Below, one piece after another: positions 35,614 to 44,491 of a stretch of 64,000 nt of DNA. The notes below the pieces were generated by a model. That model worked only from the letters and a program-made list of their open reading frames with translations. It searched no databases and was not told the origin of the DNA. Each line of letters begins with the position of its first letter. The stretch's first letter is position 1. The position numbers and the translations under genes are program-made. This stretch comes from Collimonas arenae (GTDB taxonomy: Bacteria > Pseudomonadota > Gammaproteobacteria > Burkholderiales > Burkholderiaceae_D). The stretch spans positions 1,178,001-1,242,000 of the forward strand of contig NZ_CP009962.1 in assembly GCF_000786695.1 (NCBI RefSeq), read 5' to 3'.

Positions 35614-35650
35614 CAACGTTACAACATAAAAAACGCTTCGCATAGCGGTT
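35614..35650. promoter_or_regulatory. Conserved box between LivK copy 3 and the Lrp-family gene
   Basis: CAACGTTACAACATAAAAAA is followed by ACGCTTCGCATAGCGGTT, an imperfect palindrome (ACGCT against AGCGG). This is the best-preserved copy of the three boxes and lies in the divergent region shared with the Lrp-type regulator, so it is a candidate Lrp-type binding site. Confidence 0.5.
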
Positions 35651-35697
35651 TTTTGCGAATTCTTATTACAGCTGGAGCAGCCTTTAATTCCCTCGGC

Positions 35698-36207
35698 ATG
35701 AGCAAACATCACACCTTAGATAAAGTCGACCGCAAACTGCTTAACTTGCTGCAGCGCGACAATCAAATGCCGACCCGCACCCTGGCCGAAAAAGCGCATA
35801 TTTCCCAGCCCACCTGCCTGCGTCGCCTGCGCGACTTGCGCGAGGCCGGCATCATCAGCGCCGACGTCTCGCTGGTCGATCCGTTTGCGCTCGGCTACGG
35901 CATGCTGGCGTTTCTCGAAATCTCGCTCAACCACCAGTCCGACGAACACATGCAGGAATTCGAACTGCGCATGAACAAGGAAGTCGAGGTCATGCAATGC
36001 TATTTCGTCTCCGGCGATTACGACTACTTTCTGGTCGTGCATGTGATCGATATGGACGCCTATTACCAGTTCGTGCGGCGGGTCATTTCCGGCTCCGGCA
36101 ATGTCCGTCATTTCCAGTCGCGTTTTCCCATGAAGCGCGCCAAATTCGTGACGCGGGTGGCCTTCGATGAAAAACCGGCGACAGTGGAAGTACGCATCGC
36201 CAAGTGA
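35698..36207 (+). CDS. Lrp/AsnC-family transcriptional regulator
   Basis: Leucine-responsive-type regulator of 169 residues. The N-terminal HTH reads LDKVDRKLLNLLQRDNQMPT and ISQPTCLRRLRDLREAGII. The C-terminal RAM ligand domain contains VMQCYFVSGDYDYFLVVHV with the glycine-rich turn that binds amino acids. The start at 35698 gives the usual length; an upstream frame from 35653 has no signal. It is divergent from LivK copy 3 and convergent with dadA, so it probably controls amino acid uptake or D-alanine catabolism. Confidence 0.93.
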   Translation: MSKHHTLDKVDRKLLNLLQRDNQMPTRTLAEKAHISQPTCLRRLRDLREAGIISADVSLVDPFALGYGMLAFLEISLNHQSDEHMQEFELRMNKEVEVMQCYFVSGDYDYFLVVHVIDMDAYYQFVRRVISGSGNVRHFQSRFPMKRAKFVTRVAFDEKPATVEVRIAK

Positions 36208-36310
36208 TGCACTTCAACAGTGCACCGATCCGGAAAAAACGCTGACCTGATCCTTCCCGGAGACACTTGAGCAAAAACCGCGCCATGTCCGCACGAAGGC
36301 GCAAAGGACA

Positions 36311-36348
36311 AAAAAAGACCGATGCTGTCGCCAGCATCGGTCTTTTTT
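36311..36348. terminator. Bidirectional terminator between lrp-like gene and dadA
   Basis: A perfect 17-bp stem (36311-36327 against 36332-36348) with a TCGC loop and A/T runs at both ends separates the two convergent genes. Confidence 0.92.
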
Positions 36349-36379
36349 TATTCCATTGCTCCGTGAGCAATCAGCATGT

Positions 36380-37696
36380 TCAAGCCTGTACAGGACGCGG
36401 CAGTATCAACGGCTGCGGCGCTTGCCGCGGCATGCCGGTAAAGGCGAAATCGACTTCCGGCCGGCGGCCTGAAACGATCTCTGCAATGGCGCGTCCAGAG
36501 CCGCAACCCATGGTCCAGCCAAGTGTGCCGTGGCCGGTGTTGAGGAACAGGTTGCTGATTTTCGTCTTGCCGATGTAGGGCACGTTGGACGGCGTCATCG
36601 GGCGCAGGCCGGTCCAGTAAACCGGATTGTCGTAGTCGCAACCGTCAGGAAACAATTCGCGCGTGCGGCGGGTAATTGCTTCGCAGCGCGTGGTGTTCAG
36701 TTCACGCGTGTAGCCGTTCAGTTCGCACGTGCCGGCTACGCGCAAACGGTCGCCAAGGCGCGACACCACCAGCTTGTAGCCGTCGTCGGTCAGCGAGACG
36801 CTAGGCGCGGCGTCGGAGTTGGTGATCTGGTAGGTGGCGGAGTAGCCTTTACCCGGATAGATCATCAGATCGACGCCGAGCGGCTTCAGCAACGGCGTCG
36901 AGAAGCTGCCCATGGCGACCACGAAAGCGTCGGCATGCAACACTTCGTGACGGCCGTCGGCATTAATCACTTCGACCCCGGTGATCTTGGCGCCGGAGCC
37001 GCTGCCTTCGGTAATCAGGCGTGTGACGCTGGTGTTGTACTGGAAGTTGACGCCGACTTCGGCCGCTTTGCCGGCCAGGCCGGAAGTGAATTTATAGACG
37101 TCGCCGGATTCATCGGTGGCGGTAAAGTCGCCGCCGACGATCTTGTCGCGAATCCGCGCCAGCGCCGGTTCGATTTTCACCACTTCATCGGCGCTGATCG
37201 AGTCGCGCGGGCAACCGAGATCACGCATCAGTTGCGCGGCAGGCAGCGAGATGTCGAATTCTTTTTGATCCGTATAAAAGTGCAGGATGCCGCGTGTCAG
37301 GCAATCGTAGTCGACGCCGGTTTCAGCGCGCACTGCCTGCAGGGTCTGGCGGCTGTATTCGCAGATCGCGACGATCTGGCGAATGTTGTCGTTGGTGCGG
37401 GCCGGGGTGCATTCACGCAGGAAGTTGAGGGCCCATTTCCATTGCAGCCATTCCGGACGGAAGCGATACAGCAAAGGCGCGTCTTCCTGTCCCAGCCATT
37501 TCAGTACCTTCAGCGGCGCTTGCGGATTGGCCCACGGTTCGGCGTGCGAGACCGAAATCTGGCAACCGTTGGCGAAACTGGTTTCCTGCGCGGCGCCAGG
37601 CTGGCGTTCGATCACCGTTACGTCGTGACCTTCTTTGTTCAGGAACCAGGCTGAAGAGGTTCCGATCACACCAGCGCCCAATACTATTACTTTCAT
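36380..37696 (-). CDS. dadA: D-amino acid dehydrogenase
   Basis: FAD-dependent membrane-associated dehydrogenase that oxidises D-alanine and other D-amino acids to 2-oxo acids. The 438 residues begin with the dinucleotide-binding motif VIVLGAGVIGTSSAWFL. Typical DadA blocks are ANGCQISVSHAEPWANP, WKWALNFLRECTP, CLTRGILHFYTDQKEF, and near the end YWTGLRPMTPSNVPYIG and LNTGHGTLGWTMGCGSG. GGAGATGAG precedes the ATG at 37696; six more codons upstream are not needed. No alanine racemase gene follows. Its neighbour is the convergent Lrp-type gene, which fits known Lrp control of dad genes. Confidence 0.95.
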   Translation of the reverse strand: MKVIVLGAGVIGTSSAWFLNKEGHDVTVIERQPGAAQETSFANGCQISVSHAEPWANPQAPLKVLKWLGQEDAPLLYRFRPEWLQWKWALNFLRECTPARTNDNIRQIVAICEYSRQTLQAVRAETGVDYDCLTRGILHFYTDQKEFDISLPAAQLMRDLGCPRDSISADEVVKIEPALARIRDKIVGGDFTATDESGDVYKFTSGLAGKAAEVGVNFQYNTSVTRLITEGSGSGAKITGVEVINADGRHEVLHADAFVVAMGSFSTPLLKPLGVDLMIYPGKGYSATYQITNSDAAPSVSLTDDGYKLVVSRLGDRLRVAGTCELNGYTRELNTTRCEAITRRTRELFPDGCDYDNPVYWTGLRPMTPSNVPYIGKTKISNLFLNTGHGTLGWTMGCGSGRAIAEIVSGRRPEVDFAFTGMPRQAPQPLILPRPVQA

Positions 37697-37875
37697 CTCA
37701 TCTCCAAAAACCACCGTTTTTTAACAATTCGCTTGCTGAATCAGCAGAATATGCAGCCTTTTCAATAGCGCTATTGTAAGAAAAGCGTGATTTTTTAGGC
37801 GATCAAAATGAGGCTTATAATTTTTACTTTTATCTACAGCGATGATATTTTTGACTGAAAAGCAAAGAAATTCTG

Positions 37876-38304
37876 TTAAATGTTTGTTTTTTTTAATTTG
37901 ACTAATTCCAGTGTTACCGCACGGGAAATGACCTCATCGAGGGTCTGGTGCAAGCCGCTCCGGATTTGCGCCGCCATGCCTTCCACCGCTGTCTGCAACA
38001 CATCCGCCAAGCCGTCCCGAACCCGTTGTTCGATAACGAAATCGATGCGGTCCTGCAACTGCTGCAGCACTTTTTCCCGCACTTCCGCTTCCAGCCGGTC
38101 CCAGTCGTGCTGGCTGAGGGTGATTTCGCGCTGCCGCACCGGCAGGTCGAAATTATCCAGGTCGTCGTCGACCGCGCTCGGTGCCGGATGGGTTGGCGCC
38201 GCCACCACTGCTTTGGGCATGTCGATAATGTCGGTCAAAGTCGGCAGAGGAACAATGACCTCGGTCAATAAAGGGATATTGGCGTCTAGTTTGCCGTTAG
38301 TCAT
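37876..38304 (-). CDS. DUF2486-type hypothetical protein
   Basis: A 142-residue protein whose start MTNGKLDANIPLLTEVIVP resembles the DUF2486 family of Burkholderiales, in which SIPLLTEV-type N-termini are shared. A Pro/Ala-rich and acidic linker follows, then an amphipathic, probably coiled-coil C-terminal half (VREKVLQQLQDRIDFVIEQR). Its function is unknown. It lies 11 bp after holC on the same strand, the position this family often has, so they form an operon. The stop codon is at the edge of an AT-rich stretch of about 180 bp reaching dadA. Confidence 0.75.
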   Translation of the reverse strand: MTNGKLDANIPLLTEVIVPLPTLTDIIDMPKAVVAAPTHPAPSAVDDDLDNFDLPVRQREITLSQHDWDRLEAEVREKVLQQLQDRIDFVIEQRVRDGLADVLQTAVEGMAAQIRSGLHQTLDEVISRAVTLELVKLKKTNI

Positions 38305-38315
38305 GACAAGTTCCT

Positions 38316-38741
38316 CTATACGTTTTCGGCAACAAAATGGGTCAGCGGGTAGCCGCGCTGCTGGTAAAAGCGATAGCGCTCACGGCCGCCGGCCTTGTCA
38401 TCATCGGCCAGCGAGATGATTTCAAACATTCTTTCAAAGCGCGCAAAGTGTTGTGGCGTCTTGCCCGACAGATTGATCAGCATCTGGTGATGGGGTAGTT
38501 CCGTCTCTTCGTCGGCGGCCAGGATAACCGGGGTTTGCGCGGCGAGGGGATCGCCGGCGCGCACGTGCGGCAGGAAATCATGTTCCGAAAAGGTCCACAA
38601 CGTCCGGTCCAGCGTCGCCAGTTCGTCGCCATTGCCGCACAAAATGACGATCTGGCGTTGCGCCGTGCGGGCTTTGCGCACCAACCGGCAGGTGTACAGG
38701 AATTTATCCGAAATATTGGTATGGAAGTCGATTTGCGTCAT
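38316..38741 (-). CDS. holC: DNA polymerase III chi subunit
   Basis: Component of the clamp-loader complex that links polymerase III to single-strand-binding protein. The 141 residues carry the family pattern: N-terminal IDFHTNISDKFLYTCRLVRK, LDRTLWTFSEHDFLPHV, PVILAADEE, and C-terminal FEIISLADDDKAGGRERYRF with the YPLTHF end. Length fits chi of betaproteobacteria. pepA, the usual upstream neighbour, is not here; a glutaredoxin-like gene lies upstream instead. Confidence 0.93.
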   Translation of the reverse strand: MTQIDFHTNISDKFLYTCRLVRKARTAQRQIVILCGNGDELATLDRTLWTFSEHDFLPHVRAGDPLAAQTPVILAADEETELPHHQMLINLSGKTPQHFARFERMFEIISLADDDKAGGRERYRFYQQRGYPLTHFVAENV

Positions 38742-38770
38742 TGATCTATACGGATAGGGGCAGGCCGGGC

Positions 38771-39373
38771 TTAAAAGCGGAAGCCGGGCGGCGCGTTGCC
38801 TGCTGCCGGCGCGACATCGCCGCTGTTGGTCATGCCGGAGGCTGGCGCCGTGGTTTTTCTGGCAGTGCCGGCTGTTGGTGCAGCGGCCACCGGCGCTGCA
38901 TAGCTATAGGTTTTTGGTAAACGGCTGCTTTCCGGGTAGCCTGCCGCGGTTAGTGCGCTGCCCCAGCTTGTGCCGGAGAAGCCGCTTTGCTTGTCGCGGC
39001 CAACCATCAGCACCGGAAGCTGACTATCGCCGGAGACTTTGCTGAGCGCGGCAATATCCTCATTGCTTTTGACAGTCTTTTCGCTGAAGGGGATGCCGCG
39101 TTCTTTCAGCATTTTACGGCCGTCGTCGCAAGGGATGCATTTATCCGAGCTATACAAGGTGACGGGATGATTCTTGACTGCCTGCGCCAGTTCGTACGGC
39201 AGGCCATCGTTGTCGTCGCTCAAGCCGCCAGCGGTTTTTTTCTCCACCACATGGCCGCTCGCAGGCGGCGTATCGCTATAAGTGACTCTGCCATCCGGCC
39301 CGGTCGACTTATAGAGTTGTGCCTGTGCACCGGCGGCCAGCGTCAGCAAAAAAAACGTTGCAGCAATTTTCAT
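38771..39373 (-). CDS. Exported DUF4124/glutaredoxin-like protein
   Basis: A 200-residue protein with a signal peptide (about 1-18, ending AGAQAQ). A short DUF4124-like module follows (LYKSTGPDGRVTYSDTPP), then a glutaredoxin-like domain with the redox motif KCIPC and LPVLMVGRDKQSGFSG with the likely cis-proline. The C-terminal 50 residues are Pro/Ala/Thr-rich and low complexity. It is probably a periplasmic thiol protein of unknown substrate. The ATG at 39373 follows AAGGGGAAAAGG; the frame is open to 39481 without a better start. Confidence 0.82.
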   Translation of the reverse strand: MKIAATFFLLTLAAGAQAQLYKSTGPDGRVTYSDTPPASGHVVEKKTAGGLSDDNDGLPYELAQAVKNHPVTLYSSDKCIPCDDGRKMLKERGIPFSEKTVKSNEDIAALSKVSGDSQLPVLMVGRDKQSGFSGTSWGSALTAAGYPESSRLPKTYSYAAPVAAAPTAGTARKTTAPASGMTNSGDVAPAAGNAPPGFRF

Positions 39374-39446
39374 CCTTTTCCCCTTGTCGATTGAGTTTGT
39401 GTTTGAACTAACTTGATCTTGCTTTCGCCATTGCTGGCGCCACGAC

Positions 39447-41534
39447 CTATGCCGCCATCCCGCTATGCCGCAACAGCGCATCTATATTTGGTTCGCGGCC
39501 GCGGAAGGCCTTGAACGATTCCAGCGCCGGGCGCGAACCACCCACGGCAAGGATTTCGTCGCGGAACTTGCTGCCTGTTTTGGCCGAAATCACATTGCCG
39601 CCCTTTGCTGCGGCTTCTTCAAACGCGCTATACGCATCGGCCGACAGCACTTCAGCCCATTTGTAGCTGTAATAACCCGCAGCATAGCCTCCGGCAAAGA
39701 TATGGCCGAACGAATGCTGGAAACGATTGAAGGCAGGCGGCGTAATGACCGCTATCTTGCTGCGCACCTGGTCGATCACATCCTGCACGCTTTGCTTGCC
39801 GTAAGGATCGTAGTCGTCATGCAAACGCATGTCGAACAGGGAGAACTCCACCTGGCGCAATGCTTGCAGGCCCGACTGGAAATTCTTGGCGGCGATCATC
39901 TTGTCGAACAGTTCGCGCGGCAACGGCGCACCGGAAACGACATCGGAAGTCATGTGCTGCAACACATCCCACTCCCAGCAGAAATTCTCCATGAATTGCG
40001 ACGGCAGTTCTACCGCATCCCATTCGACCCCGGAAATGCCGGATACGCCGATTTCATCGACCTGGGTCAGCATGTGATGCAAGCCATGGCCGAACTCGTG
40101 GAACAAGGTGATCACTTCATCGTGCGTGAACAAGGCTGGCTTGCTGACGCCGTCGACCATGGCTGGTGCGGTGAAATTGCAGGTCAGGTAGGCAATCGGG
40201 GTTTGTACTTCATTGCCGATACGGCGCCGCGCCCGCGCGTCGTCCATCCAGGCGCCGCCGCGTTTGCCGTTGCGTGCGTACAAGTCGAGATAGAACTGAC
40301 CGATCAGCTTGCCGTCTTTTTGAATCCGGAAAAACTTGACGTCCGGATGCCACACCGCAGCCTGGTCGGCGCTGATGTCGACGGAAAACAGTTTCTGCAC
40401 CAGCTGGAACAGGCCTTCGACCACAGTCGGTTCAGGGAAATACTGTTTGACTTCCTGCTCGGAAAACGCGTAACGCTGCTCGCGCAATTTTTCTGCGGCA
40501 TACGCCATGTCCCAGGCTTCCAGCGGCGCCAGGCCAAGCTGTTCGGCGGCGAAGGTGCGTAGTTCGTCCAGGTCTTGTTCGGCAAAAGGACGGGCGCGCC
40601 GGCCCAGGTCTTCCAGGAACTGGATCACCTCCTCGGGCGTCTTTGCCATCTTTGGCACCAGCGACAGCGCAGCGTAATTCTTGAAATCCAGCAGCTTGGC
40701 TTCTTCGTTACGCAAGCGAAGGATTTCGACGATATTCGCCGTGTTGTCCCATTCCGGCTTCTCACCCAGTTCGGAAGCCTTGGTGGCGTTGGCGCGATAC
40801 ATTTTTTCGCGCAGGGCGCGGTTGTCTGCGTATTGCAGGACCGGGAAATAGGACGGGAAATGTAGCGTGAATTTATAACCTGGCTTGCCATCTTGTTCTG
40901 CCGTGGCCCGCGCAGCCTGACGCGCGTCGTCCGGCAAACCGGCCAGTTCTGCTTCGTCGGTGACAAACAAGCCGTAGGCGTTGGTTGCGTCCAGGATGTT
41001 TTCCGAGAAACGGGTAGTCAGCGCCGCATGCTTTTCCTGGATTTCCGCAAAACGGGTTTTCTTGGCGGCCGCCAGTTCAGCACCGCCCAGCCGGAAATCG
41101 CGCAAGGCGTTGTTGACGATCTTGCGCCGCGCGTCCGACAGATCGGCAAAATCGAGGTTGTTCTTGATCGCCTTGTACTTGCCGAACAGCGCCAGGTTTT
41201 GCGCCAGGGCGGTCCAGAATTCGATCAGTTTTGGCTGGTTTTCGTTATACGCGGCGCGCAGTTCCGGAGTATCCGCTACCGCATTCAAATGGCTGACAAT
41301 GCCCCAGGCACGGCTGAGCTTTTCGGTTACGTGCTCCAGCGGCAAGACGAAATTCTCCCAGGTCGCGGCTTCGGGCGATGCCTCCAGCAGTTCGACCACG
41401 GTATGCGCCTGCTGCAGCAGCATGGCGATCGCCGGCGTGATGTCGGCTGGCGTGATCCGGTCGAACTTGGCCAGGCCGGTGAAGTCGAGCAGGGGATTGG
41501 AACTGGCAGCGGCTTTGATTGCGGTAGAGGTCAT
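39447..41534 (-). CDS. prlC: Oligopeptidase A (M3 family)
   Basis: Cytoplasmic zinc metallopeptidase that degrades oligopeptides, including cleaved signal peptides. The 695 residues have the M3 fold. The zinc site is HEFGHGLHHML (HEXXH with a downstream glutamate in SGVEWDAVELPSQFME), and IGQFYLDLYARNGKRGGAW and YAAGYYSYKWAEVLSAD are further family blocks. Length fits PrlC/OpdA (680). The start MTSTAIKAAASS lies 5 bp after the folD stop codon, so they are co-transcribed. Confidence 0.96.
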   Translation of the reverse strand: MTSTAIKAAASSNPLLDFTGLAKFDRITPADITPAIAMLLQQAHTVVELLEASPEAATWENFVLPLEHVTEKLSRAWGIVSHLNAVADTPELRAAYNENQPKLIEFWTALAQNLALFGKYKAIKNNLDFADLSDARRKIVNNALRDFRLGGAELAAAKKTRFAEIQEKHAALTTRFSENILDATNAYGLFVTDEAELAGLPDDARQAARATAEQDGKPGYKFTLHFPSYFPVLQYADNRALREKMYRANATKASELGEKPEWDNTANIVEILRLRNEEAKLLDFKNYAALSLVPKMAKTPEEVIQFLEDLGRRARPFAEQDLDELRTFAAEQLGLAPLEAWDMAYAAEKLREQRYAFSEQEVKQYFPEPTVVEGLFQLVQKLFSVDISADQAAVWHPDVKFFRIQKDGKLIGQFYLDLYARNGKRGGAWMDDARARRRIGNEVQTPIAYLTCNFTAPAMVDGVSKPALFTHDEVITLFHEFGHGLHHMLTQVDEIGVSGISGVEWDAVELPSQFMENFCWEWDVLQHMTSDVVSGAPLPRELFDKMIAAKNFQSGLQALRQVEFSLFDMRLHDDYDPYGKQSVQDVIDQVRSKIAVITPPAFNRFQHSFGHIFAGGYAAGYYSYKWAEVLSADAYSAFEEAAAKGGNVISAKTGSKFRDEILAVGGSRPALESFKAFRGREPNIDALLRHSGMAA

Positions 41535-41539
41535 TGCTA

Positions 41540-42385
41540 TTACATTCTTTCTGCAGCTTCAATGGTATTGACCAGCAACATGGTGATGGTCATCGGTCCG
41601 ACGCCGCCTGGCACTGGAGTAATGTAGCCCGCGACTTCCTTGGCATTGGCAAAATCGACATCGCCGCACAGTTTGCCGTTATCGTCGCGGTTCATGCCGA
41701 CATCGATCACCGCAGCGCCCGGTTTGACCATGTCCGCGGTGACGATGTTGCGCTTGCCGGTTGCGACCACCAGGATGTCGGCCATGCGTGTATGCAGGCC
41801 GAGATCGCGTGTCTTCGAATTACAGATGGTGACAGTGGCGCCGGCTTGCAACAGCAGCATGGCTTGCGGTTTGCCGACGATATTCGAGGCGCCGACGATC
41901 ACCGCATGCGCGCCGCGTACCGGGAAATTCACCGATTCCAGCATTTTCATCACGCCGTAAGGAGTGCACGGACGGAACAACGGCTGACCGGTCATCAACA
42001 GGCCGGCATTGCTGATATGGAAACCGTCGACGTCTTTTTCCGGCGCGATGGCTTCGATCACTTTATGCGCATCGATATGCGCCGGCAGTGGCAATTGGAC
42101 CAGGATACCGTTGATCTTCGGGTCCTGGTTCAGGGCGTCAATGCGCGCCAGCAGGGCGGCTTCAGTCAGGTCGGCATCGTATTTCTCGAATACCGAATGC
42201 AAGCCGTTGTCTTCGCAAGCCTTGACCTTGTTGCGTACATACACTTGCGACGCCGGGCTGTCGCCGACCAGGATCACAGCCAGTCCGGGCTGTTTGCCCT
42301 GGGCCGTCAGCACGGCAGCGCGCCTGGCGACATCGGCGCGGAGTTGTTGGGAGAGGAGATTTCCGTCGATTAGTTGAGCTGGCAT
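41540..42385 (-). CDS. folD: Methylenetetrahydrofolate dehydrogenase/cyclohydrolase
   Basis: Bifunctional enzyme interconverting 5,10-methylene-, 5,10-methenyl- and 10-formyl-tetrahydrofolate with NADP. The 281 residues contain the catalytic region [17 protein letters not shown] with the active lysine, [13 protein letters not shown], and the NADP-binding [19 protein letters not shown], ending with [18 protein letters not shown]. The ATG at 42385 gives MPAQLIDGN, the family start; a frame open to 42502 adds unlike residues. It forms a short operon with prlC. Confidence 0.96.
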   Translation of the reverse strand: MPAQLIDGNLLSQQLRADVARRAAVLTAQGKQPGLAVILVGDSPASQVYVRNKVKACEDNGLHSVFEKYDADLTEAALLARIDALNQDPKINGILVQLPLPAHIDAHKVIEAIAPEKDVDGFHISNAGLLMTGQPLFRPCTPYGVMKMLESVNFPVRGAHAVIVGASNIVGKPQAMLLLQAGATVTICNSKTRDLGLHTRMADILVVATGKRNIVTADMVKPGAAVIDVGMNRDDNGKLCGDVDFANAKEVAGYITPVPGGVGPMTITMLLVNTIEAAERM

Positions 42386-42535
42386 GGTGAAGGCAATTGA
42401 AAATTGAAAGCAAAGCAGGATTATAAAGGGTGTGCGCCCTGAAGAATGCGTCGAGGATCTGTTTCCTTGTGGAAACTTGAAAATTACTTCCTGGCGATCC
42501 ACGCGAATTCACTGGGAGTTATCCGTTTAATAAAA

Positions 42536-42659
42536 TTAGGACTTACGCAAAATTCCGCCAGCGGCGTTATGCCTCCTGGCTGTACCTTCGTACTATCGTC
42601 GTCGGCATGCCTTATCTTCGTCGGCATGCCTTGCTGGCGAAATTTTGCGTAAGTCCTAA
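42536..42659. repeat. Inverted-repeat element, copy B
   Basis: Arms of 27 bp (42536-42562 against 42633-42659, one mismatch) enclose a 70-bp centre. Its part CCTCCTGGCTGTACCTTCGT and the following bases match the core of the element at 23428-23533. Inside there is also a 14-bp direct repeat, CGTCGGCATGCCTT (twice, about 42600-42632). It lies between folD and gshA, which are divergent. It encodes no protein. Confidence 0.75.
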
Positions 42660-42828
42660 AAAAGCATCGTTTGGGGCACTTTTCGCGGGTCAGGACCACA
42701 TCCAACGCGTTCTTTCATTTTCGGCTATTCTCGCCTTCTACGACATCTGTATGTCACCGGCTTTGGCTGTATATGCGCAATGAATGACCACACAGCCAGA
42801 GATGATAATTTTATAAAAGGATGCTGAA

Positions 42829-44415
42829 TTGACCGATCATTACACTCGCCGACTGGCGCTGCTAGGGCAAGAGCAGCACCGTGGCTTGCTGGGCCAGGGC
42901 TTACGCGGCATCGAAAGAGAAACCTTGCGCGTGGACGCTGACGGCCGCCTGGCCCTGACGCCGCATCCGCGCGCCCTCGGTTCGGCGCTGACGCAGCCGC
43001 AGATCACCACCGACTATTCGGAATCGCTGCTGGAGTTCATCACCCCGGCCGAACACGATATCGCCACCGCGCTGACCGAACTGGATACCATCCACCGCTT
43101 CGTCTACACCAAGCTGGGCGACGAACTGCTGTGGAGCCAGTCGATGCCGGCCCATTTGCCGGCCGAAGAGCAGATCCCGATCGCCTGGTACGGCACTTCG
43201 CACATGGGTACCTTGAAGCATGTCTACCGGCGCGGCCTGGCGCTGCGTTATGGCAAGCGCATGCAATGCATCGCCGGCATCCACTACAACTACTCGCTGG
43301 CAGAAGGCGTGTGGCAAATTTTGCAACAGGCTGAAGGCGCCACCGGCAGCGCAATCCATTTTCAATCGGAAAGCTATATCGCGATGGTGCGCAATTTCCG
43401 CCGCTACAGCTGGCTGTTGATGTACCTGTTCGGCGCCTCGCCTGCCTTGTCGAAATGCTTTCTCGACGGCCGCCAGCACCGGCTGGAAGAACTGGATAAA
43501 GATACCCTCTACCTGCCATACGCCACCAGCTTGCGGATGAGCGACCTCGGCTACACCAGCGAAGCGCAGGCCCGTCTGACGCCGCAGTTCAACAGCCTCG
43601 ATAGCTATATCAAGAGTCTGGCACGCGCGGTCAGCCAGCCCTATCCGCCGTATGAAGCGATCGGCACCCACCGTAACGGCGAATGGGTACAGATCAACAC
43701 CAACATCCTGCAAATCGAAAACGAGTACTACTCGACCATCCGGCCGAAACGCGTCATCAACAGCGGCGAGCGGCCGATCCAGGCACTGTCCGCACGCGGC
43801 GTGCAATATATAGAAGTACGCTGCATGGACATCGATCCCTTCGAGCCGATGGGCATCAACCTCGAAACCTCGCGTTTCCTCGATGCCTTCCTGCTGTTCT
43901 GCGCGCTCGATGAAAGCCCGCTGACCAGCGATGAAGAAAGCCTGGAAAACACCGAGAATTTCAACCGTGCAGTCAAAGAAGGCCGGCGTCCCGGCTTGCA
44001 ATTGCAGCGCGACGGCAATCCGATCGGCTTGCAGGCATGGGGTATGGAACTGATGCAGCGCATCGGCGCGGCGGCAGAATTGCTGGACGCCCAGCGCAGC
44101 GATGGCGCGCATGCGGCGTCGCTTGCACAGCAAAGCCGCAAGCTGGAGTCGGTTGAGCTGACGCCATCGGCAAAGGTGCTGGCTATCTTGCGCGACAATA
44201 AGGAATCGTTCGCCAGTTTTGCACTACGCCAAAGCAAAGTACATGCGGCCTATTTCCTGGCGCATCCGCCTAGTCTGGAAGAGCGTAATTATTACGACAC
44301 GCTGGCGGCGACGTCCTTGTCCGAGCAAGAGAGTCTGGAACGTAGCCAGACGGGGGATTTTGATACTTTTGTGGCGGCTTATCGGGCTAGTACGCTGGGT
44401 AATATGAGTGTCTAG
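42829..44415 (+). CDS. gshA: Glutamate-cysteine ligase
   Basis: First enzyme of glutathione synthesis: joins glutamate and cysteine with ATP. The 528 residues are of the proteobacterial GshA (type 1) class; diagnostic blocks are [36 protein letters not shown]-like [33 protein letters not shown], and [20 protein letters not shown]. The frame opens with TTG at 42829, with AAAAGGATG before it; no in-frame ATG lies nearer that keeps the conserved N-terminus. gshB is not adjacent. Confidence 0.95.
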   Translation: MTDHYTRRLALLGQEQHRGLLGQGLRGIERETLRVDADGRLALTPHPRALGSALTQPQITTDYSESLLEFITPAEHDIATALTELDTIHRFVYTKLGDELLWSQSMPAHLPAEEQIPIAWYGTSHMGTLKHVYRRGLALRYGKRMQCIAGIHYNYSLAEGVWQILQQAEGATGSAIHFQSESYIAMVRNFRRYSWLLMYLFGASPALSKCFLDGRQHRLEELDKDTLYLPYATSLRMSDLGYTSEAQARLTPQFNSLDSYIKSLARAVSQPYPPYEAIGTHRNGEWVQINTNILQIENEYYSTIRPKRVINSGERPIQALSARGVQYIEVRCMDIDPFEPMGINLETSRFLDAFLLFCALDESPLTSDEESLENTENFNRAVKEGRRPGLQLQRDGNPIGLQAWGMELMQRIGAAAELLDAQRSDGAHAASLAQQSRKLESVELTPSAKVLAILRDNKESFASFALRQSKVHAAYFLAHPPSLEERNYYDTLAATSLSEQESLERSQTGDFDTFVAAYRASTLGNMSV

Positions 44416-44491
44416 GTTGGCTTGAATGGATTTCCCGGCGGTCACAGGCTTAAAGCGGTGGCCGCCGAACCTGTCCCTGCATTCTGATGGT

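Noticed and set aside
36530..37654. 374-codon open frame on the plus strand
   Set aside because: Antisense to dadA, whose motifs are clear; the frame has no family features.
42901..44133. 410-codon open frame on the minus strand
   Set aside because: Antisense to gshA; no ribosome site or motif.
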